A program made the translations under genes and the position numbers. The notes under the pieces were generated by a model. That model searched no databases. It worked only from the letters and a program-made list of their open reading frames with translations, and had not been told where the DNA came from. From Erythrocercus mccallii (lineage: Eukaryota > Chordata > Aves > Passeriformes > Dicruridae), in contig VZRG01000188.1 in NCBI GenBank assembly GCA_013397435.1, positions 124,001 to 188,000 on the forward strand: a DNA stretch of 64,000 nucleotides. Direction: 5' to 3'. Positions 57,477 to 64,000 of the stretch are shown piece by piece. The first letter of the stretch is position 1. Each line of letters starts with the position of its first letter.

Positions 57477-59539
57477 TTGGGAATAGTTCTGCCAAACTGA
57501 AACAACGCTATGTGATAGGTGGAAAATAGGCAAGATTCTCATGAATTAGAAGAGTGTAAGAAGTCCTCATCACACAGAGATGCCACCCCGGGGTACATTC
57601 AGAGGTGGTGTGCAAGCAGTTCTAGGTTGCCTCTCACCCAACAGCTTCCAGCTGCTTCCATTATTTGCACCAAGGGGGAATGAGCTCCATCCCCTCCACT
57701 TTCTCCTGAGGAAGTCTGGATCACCTGTGAGAAAAGGATATTTCTGACAAAGAGAAGAAAAGGACTTATAAAATAATAAAAAAAATTACAACAGAGGCAT
57801 CAAAATGACAGCTAAAGACCTTCTCCTTGAAGTGGTCTAATGAAACCTCCATGCTTGATGTCACCTGAGGAAACGCCACTGATACCTGCTCTTATTTTAG
57901 AGGGATTATTACCTTGCAGCATCACTGTCACTCTGCCCCAGTCTGGACTCAGTTGAGATTAAAAAGGACTATTTGGGATTTTTTCCCCATTCTGAGATTT
58001 AAAGACTTCTTTTTAGCTCTTTGTCATTTTCCCAGACAGAAGGAATATTAAAGTAATTATAACATAAAGCTCTGAGCAAAATATTTAGGTCATCTCCTGA
58101 GAAGCTCCTGACAATAGGCTTGTTCCCTAATGGGTGGTGTTTGAAGTAGGCTTCAGTGGGTTTTGTGAGTTTCAAATAAGATACTAGACAAATTTAGTAC
58201 TGTGGATTATTTTCTCTGCTAATTTGGGAGGAGAATGCAGATTGGTGTGTGGATGAATAACCCAGTCCAACTGATGGCTTTCACTGGGTGACCCAGAGAG
58301 AGCCAGGGCGCCAACACTGATATTTAGGTTCAGGATGCAAGACAAGGACAAAAGAAGATGCCCTTTTCCATGTCTCATGGGTGGAGTGAGAGCATCAGAA
58401 AAGTTTATTAAAGAAGCCCTGATGCTGAGTAATGAGATGCAGAGGATTCCCTGACTTCCTAAACTCCTTCCCAGAAAGAGGAGCCTGGGAGCAGCTGGAT
58501 CTTATCTTGGCCTCAGACTGTCAATGGTTTAAGTTCTGAAAGTTTGTCTTGCAATTTTTAATGATGGCAGATCAGATAAAATTGTATAAAAATGAATTAT
58601 CATGAGGAATGGTTAAGCAAAAAGATCTCAATCAGAATTATTTACAACACAGTATGAAAGCTAAAACTACTAGTAGAGTAGAGTAGAGTAGAGTAGAGTA
58701 GAGTAGAGTATAGTGTAGTATAGTATAGTATAATAGACTATATTAAAACAATTATAATAAAGCAACTATATTAAAGCTAGCAAAAGAAAAAATTTGGGAG
58801 AGATTGATTTAGCTCACCATATCAATGCTTGTGGGCAAATCTCTTTCTTTTTACTTTGGGAAGTATCCTTGTTACGTGCCCCCAAAATCCAAGAGAAGTA
58901 TCTCCACACACTCCAAGGAGGAATATGTTAGAAGAACCTAACAGGATAAAAGAGGACCAGACTCCATTATTCTAAAGATCAAACCCCAACACTATTTATT
59001 TTTATAAGGGTTGTTTCATTTTGCTAAATGATTTTAATCATTCTAATTTTGTCTCAAAATTATGTTTAACATAATTTCTTTTTCTGGACTGGCTGTAATA
59101 TTCAAATTTGCAAATTGAAATATTTGAAGGTTGATGCAGCTTGGATGGGAATTTAGACCATGTGGTAAATTTTGAAATTTTCTTTGACAAATGAAAACTG
59201 CTTTCTGAGAAGATAAAATTTCCCAGAGGACAAAAATTCTATTTTCCAGACACCTCTGGAGGAAAACTCATGTCAAATTGACATCTTTCCCTGCACTGTA
59301 ATAAAAAGTGGTCTCAACTGAGTGCTATTTATGACCAAACCTGCAAATTATGATTCTTTGAAAAGCATAAATAGCATCAAACAAAAAAGTCTCCTATTTC
59401 TTTAAAAGTGGACAAATTATCTGCAAGTGTTTTGTGGTTTTTTAGTAGTTCTTTTTTAAAGAAAATTCTTTCTCTGATGTGAATTGAATTATCATTCCCC
59501 TGTATTTGGTTTAACTGTCTGAGCTGATCATCAAACCAC
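57477..59539. other. Unassigned stretch with (GAGTA)n
   Basis: Beyond the pentanucleotide repeat at 58671-58735 I find no named repeat. Only short frames of up to 76 codons are present. 58980-59460 is strongly AT-rich. Confidence 0.45.
58671..58735 (+). repeat. (GAGTA)n microsatellite
   Basis: About eight exact GAGTA units (from 58674) grade into (TAGTA)n variants on the right. The polarity of decay suggests that the left part is the more recently expanded. Confidence 0.95.
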
Positions 59540-59640
59540 AGATGGATGGGTTGGAAGGGACATTCAATATCATCTAGTTCCAATTTCCCTGGAATGGGCA
59601 GGGACACCTTCCACTAGACCTGGTTGCTGATACAAATTAA
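59540..59640 (-). mobile_element. CR1 LINE, 3' UTR fragment
   Basis: Reverse: 'atggatgggttggaagggac', 'catctagttccaatttccct', 'ggaatgggcagggacacctt' and 'gacctggttgctga'. The octamers are lost. It lies 117 bp from the next CR1 in the same orientation, so the two are separate insertions or parts of a rearranged one. Confidence 0.88.
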
Positions 59641-59756
59641 TTTCACAAAAATGGCCTTACTTAGGTCAGATCATCGACCTAAGGTTTGTCCAATCTTGCA
59701 ACTTTTCTCTGGCATGGGCCAGTAGCAGCAGCTCCAGCAGACTGCAGAACTGGAGG

Positions 59757-60268
59757 TCTTAGAATCACAGCATGGTTTAGGTTGGAAAAGACCTTAAAGA
59801 TCATCCAGTTCCAGCCCCTTGCCATGGGCAGGGAGAGCTTCCACCCTCCCAGGCTGCTCCAAGCCCCATCCAACCTGGCCTTGGACACTTCCAGGGATGG
59901 GGCAACCACAGCTTCTCTGGGCAACCTGTGCCAGGACTTCAGCACCTTCACCAAGAAGAATTTCATCCTAATATCGAATCTAAACTTTTTCTCTGTCAGT
60001 TTGAAGCCATTCCACCTGGTTCTGTCACTCCAGGACCTTGTAAATAGTTTCTCTCCATCTTTCCTCTCTTACCTGACTCCTTCAGGTACTGGAAGATGGC
60101 ACTTAGGTCTCCCCAAAGCTTCTCTTCTCCAGGCTGAACAATCCAAATTTTCTCACCCTTTCCCTGTAGCAGAGCTGCTCCACCCCTCTGACCAACTTAG
60201 TGGCCTCCTCTGTACTTGCTGCAACAAGTCCACGTCCTTCCTGTACAGGGCACCCCAGAGCTGGCTGA
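59757..60268 (-). mobile_element. CR1 LINE, 5'-truncated 3' copy
   Basis: Reverse, ~510 bp: tail 'ttagaatcacagcatggttt', UTR with 'ccatgggcagggagagcttc', ORF2 end with 'cttctctgggcaacctgtgc', then 'cttctcttctccaggctgaa' and 'caccccagagctgg'. The minus ORF2 frame is broken between 59960 and 60100, while the antisense plus strand is open for 198 codons by chance. Confidence 0.96.
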
Positions 60269-60599
60269 TGAAAGCTTTTTAACCTTCTAGCAACAACCAA
60301 TGACTTGTAGAAAAGTTAAACTAAGAGAAGTTAGAAAGAACATCAAGAAACTCTGTATCTCCTTCCTTTCCCCGAGCTCCAGTTGCTTTATTTCACTTTT
60401 TTATGCCATTTTGGGGTGAAACCCTTAGTGGGGAATATTTTCTTACCTTTATTGCTACAAACCCACCATTTAAAGCTTCACTTCAGAAGGTGTCTAAGCA
60501 CCCACTGAAGTCCCAGTTGTGTGCTCAGAGTGAAGCTCCTGCTCAAAGAAGGTTTCTCTAAATGCTGCTCAAAACAGAGGGAGAGTTCATTACAAGCTC
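60269..60599. other. Unassigned stretch
   Basis: 331 bp with no repeat or frame I can support. Confidence 0.5.
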
Positions 60600-60880
60600 T
60601 GAACTAAATACAATGTCAAGAAGGGATAATAATAAGAAAATAAATGCAGAGACAATGTTTGTAGAGGAACAAGCAACTAAACTGCCTATGAATAAATTTA
60701 GACTGGCAATTAGAAGAACATTCCTAATCATTAACACACTCATGTTCTGGAAACTGATTTTTGGTGGGAACAATGAGGTAAAAAGGAGCCAAAATGGGGC
60801 TCGATGAGGCTTGATAAATACCTACAAGGAGTAGGGTGATACGGGTTTGCACTAAGAGAATTAGATTCTGTTACCCTGAG
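60600..60880 (+). mobile_element. Probable very old CR1-like relic
   Basis: The plus frame 60562-60807 contains NKFRLAIRRTFLIIN followed by FWK, which resembles the CR1 ORF2 C-terminal pattern (R-GIRR-FF--R---W). Nucleotide identity to the young copies is low and no tail is seen. It could be an ancient CR1/L3-type copy, or the likeness could be chance. Confidence 0.4.
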
Positions 60881-61649
60881 GGTCTCAGGAAACTGCCAGA
60901 AACTTCACACCAGAGAAACTCTTGAAGCAAATCAAGGTGGTGCAATGTGGTACCTCGGTATGGAAAGTGTCAGGTGAACCAAATTTCAGTGGAGCTCTAA
61001 GTGGTGACAAATCACACAAGTTTATAACAGCTGAGGGTCCGATTCTACAACTCAGGAGTTTACAGATCCAGTAACAAGTGCATTGAAGAAGAAATATATG
61101 GAACATATTTTGAATTGATCTGCAATGTTTCTAAATTCAGTGGCCAGTAGAAATAGCTCCTTATTTATAAACACAAAAGAAAACAAAAGTGGTTTCTTGC
61201 TCAACTTTCTTAGCTCTATATGAGAAACCTTTGAATCTCAAAATTTACCTCCCATACTGGCTGTCTCTGATATTAATGATTTTTTTTGATCAATGACTTT
61301 TTTCCCCAGGTGTGGGACAGTAATGGAGAGAAAAGTGTCATTTGGCTTCATTTGTCATAGCCTTTAAGAACTGAACAAGGATTTTCAAGGCATAAAGATA
61401 AAACTCTGGGGTTGGAGATTTGCCTAATGACCTGTCAAAAATCAGCCCACTTCTGTTTCCTCAGGCAGGGGAAATAATATAAGGATGGTTGCATGATTTC
61501 CATTAACAGTAGAGTTTACAAAGCTACAAAAGAATGGGCAGATTGAGTAAAATCTGTTCAGCTTGTTCCTTTTTCTCCAACAGCATCAGAGGAGCACAAG
61601 CTCTAAGCTCTTTCCTCTCAGGGAATAATATTCAGGTTTCATTGAATGT
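60881..61649. other. Unassigned stretch
   Basis: No named element. One 73-codon minus frame (60885-61106) has no motif. Confidence 0.45.
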
Positions 61650-62076
61650 TGTAACAAGTCCAGAAGAGGCCAGGAGGATGCTCAGAGGGCTGAAGCACCT
61701 CTGTTATGGAGACAGGATGGGAGATTTGGGGATGTTCAGCCTGGAGAGCATTTTCCAGTACCTAGAGAGGTTCCAAGGGATCTGGAGAGGGGACTTTTGA
61801 GAAGGTGGAATGGCAGGCGGGAATGGCTTCAAACTGACAGACAGTAGGTTTAGATTACATATTAGGAAGAAATTCTTTACTCAGAGGGTGGTGAGGCCCT
61901 GGCACAGGTTGCCCAGAGAAGCTGTGGATGCCCCACCCCTGGAAGTGTGCAAGGCCAGGTTGGATGTGGCTCTGAGCAACCTGGGATAGTGGAAGATGTC
62001 CCTGCCCATGGCAGATTTTGGAACAGGATGGTCTTGAAGTCCCTTCCAACCCAAAGAATTCCATGATTCTATGACT
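61650..62076 (+). mobile_element. CR1 LINE, 5'-truncated 3' copy
   Basis: Forward, ~430 bp: 'gctgaagcacctctgttatg', 'gatgttcagcctggagagca', 'tattaggaagaaattcttta', 'gccctggcacaggttgccca', 'tgtccctgcccatggcagat', 'cccttccaacccaaagaatt' and the tail 'ccatgattctatgac'. The early part is in frame (61534-61800), then shifts. Confidence 0.96.
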
Positions 62077-62343
62077 TGCTGTATGGAGTGTGATTTCTAT
62101 TATGTATGTACTGCTTCAAAACTGATTTCATAAATCTTTTGCAGTGACATCCTATGTCAAGTCATTCCTTTGACGAATGAGGTATGTGTGTAAAGAGGGC
62201 AGTGTGTGGTTAAATTAACACAGTACCCCAGTCCCAAACTCAGTCTTTGACCTGAATTTCTCAGTGTGAATCTCCCAACAAATTCTTTTCCAGTCATTCA
62301 CCTTTAGAGAGTTTGTAACGATTAATTTTTGTTATCCTTCAGA

Positions 62344-62405
62344 GAGTCATAGAATCATTAAAGTTGAAAAAGACCTGCAAGATCATCGATTCCAACTTTC
62401 AAAGT
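62344..62405 (-). mobile_element. CR1 LINE, 3' end fragment
   Basis: Reverse tail 'agtcatagaatcattaaagt' followed by 'tgaaaaagacctgcaagatc' and 'atcgattccaac'. About 60 bp survive. Confidence 0.88.
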
Positions 62406-64000
62406 TTTATGCGTAACATTCCTGGGATCCAGGTGTCTTAATGGTGCTGTTTTACATTCTCTACTTTTTCACAAGCCATGTAGTCAGATGTTTGGTAAAA
62501 AGGAGTACGGAGAGATTTTAGGAGCATCTGATCATACCACAATCAAAGTGAATTGAGGTCCATTATAAAATCTACCACGGAGGGTCCTGCCCCAAGTGAC
62601 TTAATGAGCCTGAGGAAAAATCCTGCTGCAGGCCAGGGCTTTGTCCTCCTTGCTGCAGCCTCTTTCTCTCCCGTGAAAAATCATTTTGTTCAGGATTAGA
62701 ACTAAATCCCAGGGTTGTGGGAAATAAAGCTATCAGGATCACAAAACGAACACAACCTTTGCTTAAAATCAAAACCGTAGCAGGTTTCCCCAGAATGGAA
62801 TTATTTTACAGACAAACACAGTACCAGATAAAACCTAGAATTCTCTGTAGGCTCCCCGGCTTAGTTTATATATAATTCCTCTGCTGATTAGTAGAGTTAA
62901 TAAAAAATAAAAATGTCTCCCTTTAATGCAGTGAGAGACTCACACACTTGAATTTACTTATCTCCAGGATAAAGTTTTAATTACCTTGAGAAAAAGCTGG
63001 AAGAAAGATGAAACTCAGGCACCTGTTACAGCTGGGAGGAAGGCAAAGAGGGCCAGCATGTAGTAATTAAATCTTTATCACCCAGAAAGGAGCCTGCAGC
63101 CTGCGGTGTCTTCCTGGTGAATATCACCATGTTTATTTTTAAAACTGCTCCCTGCCAGCATGTCCCAAAGTCATTCCATATACAGAACTGGCTGAGAAGA
63201 GGCAGGCTGGAGCTGGGAAAACAAGATGTAAAAGCAGAAAGACAGAGGCTAGCAAAAAAAAATAGCAGAAAAAGGGCTGGGGTGGAAACCATTCCAAGTC
63301 CAGCAATAGGTGACCTACGTTTACAAATCTCTGAAAAAGCCAGATCTTGGTGCTCCTTTTTCCTGTAGGTGCTGTGTTTACCAACTCAGAGCTTTTCAGT
63401 TCTCCTGAAAGTCTTGGGTTTCCAAGTAAGGTGATAAAAACATGGATTTAGGGACTGAACCCTCCCAGAGAAGGAACAACATGGCCACAGCTGGTGAGTT
63501 TTGAAAATGGTGGAAAACTTGTCAGAGAGAGACCTTTAGCCACAAGTGTGAGGGATGGCACTGGCAGCTCTGTGCTGCCTTACCCAACCCATCCATGTCA
63601 CCCCAAAAAATCCACAGGTTTTGGTCTGTTGGTGACCCTGGGCCATCCCTGTCTCTTTGGGTTTCATTTGTAAAGAAAACCAAGCTGTGGCAAATTATTG
63701 GGTTGATGTATGTAAGGATAAGTGAACAGGCATCACATTTATTTATTCATCTTTATGCACGTGTGTCCATCCATCCTCAGATGGATGAAGTTATGTCTGT
63801 GTGTACATTGATATGTGAAACTATTTATTAACTTAAAATCACTGCTAGAGAAGTCAATCAGCTGCAATAAATAACCAAATGCCTTAGGGCAAAGGGAGAG
63901 GTTATTCCCTTCTGCCTGTATTTAGGTCTTCTCGTAGTATCAAAGCTTAACAAAGAGGGATTTGAGCTGCATAAAACTTTGATGCTGTCCCTACTCCATG
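62406..64000. other. Unassigned stretch to window end
   Basis: No repeat is recognised. Mutually antisense frames of 81-88 codons at 63026-63384 have no motif. A 78-codon frame at 63595-63831 is likewise unassigned. Confidence 0.45.

Noticed and set aside
59686..60282. 198-codon plus-strand open frame, the longest without N
   Set aside because: It is the antisense strand of a CR1 copy (59757-60268). No family is encoded on that strand.
1..64000. A host gene, gene cluster or new multi-gene system
   Set aside because: No frame shows a domain, exon structure or neighbour logic. Everything I can identify is retroelement or simple repeat. Exons too short to recognise by eye cannot be excluded without transcript or protein searches.

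Overview
The window reads as vertebrate, and specifically avian, nuclear DNA. It is CpG-poor and moderately AT-rich, has no bacterial-style gene packing, and carries about 30 truncated copies of CR1, the dominant bird LINE, plus solo LTRs of endogenous retroviruses (ERVs) of types I associate with birds, probably songbirds. The species cannot be named from sequence alone. A 624-base run of N (20712-21335) shows this is a draft-assembly scaffold.

I found no host protein-coding gene or exon I can defend, no tRNA or rRNA gene, no CpG island and no CRISPR array. The open frames present are short (under 200 codons without N), often open on both strands, and many lie antisense to CR1 or inside LTRs. 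The window is best read as intergenic DNA or a long intron.

Layout. 1-19950 is mostly single-copy DNA with scattered CR1 pieces (1, 1601, 2985, 4916, 6571, 12632). 19951-23440 is repeat-dense: a minus-strand CR1, a near-perfect 46-nt palindrome, a CR1 cut by the assembly gap, another CR1, an old solo LTR (22345-22852) and a possible second LTR-like tract. 23441-28984 is unique-looking. 28991-29400 is a solo LTR with a perfect 6-bp target duplication, TATA box and polyadenylation signal. 29578-34353 has three CR1 pieces and a (GAAA)n tract. 35884-39222 is the most structured part: an LTR whose TATA-like segment is repeated four times sits inside one CR1, a second CR1 carries a (CTCTG)n expansion, and a third CR1 is split by a 762-bp LTR with a perfect 5-bp target duplication. 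39223-64000 alternates CR1 fragments with unique DNA, plus a nested foldback, (GAGTA)n and G/T-rich tracts, and a CR1 with an unusually long octamer tail.

The elements give a relative history. CR1 copies arrived first, LTRs then landed inside at least two of them, recombination between paired LTRs presumably left solo LTRs, and microsatellites grew inside or beside them. I see no sign of a coordinated new gene system. The best leads are the amplified LTR promoter segment, the palindrome near the assembly gap, and the CR1-born microsatellite.
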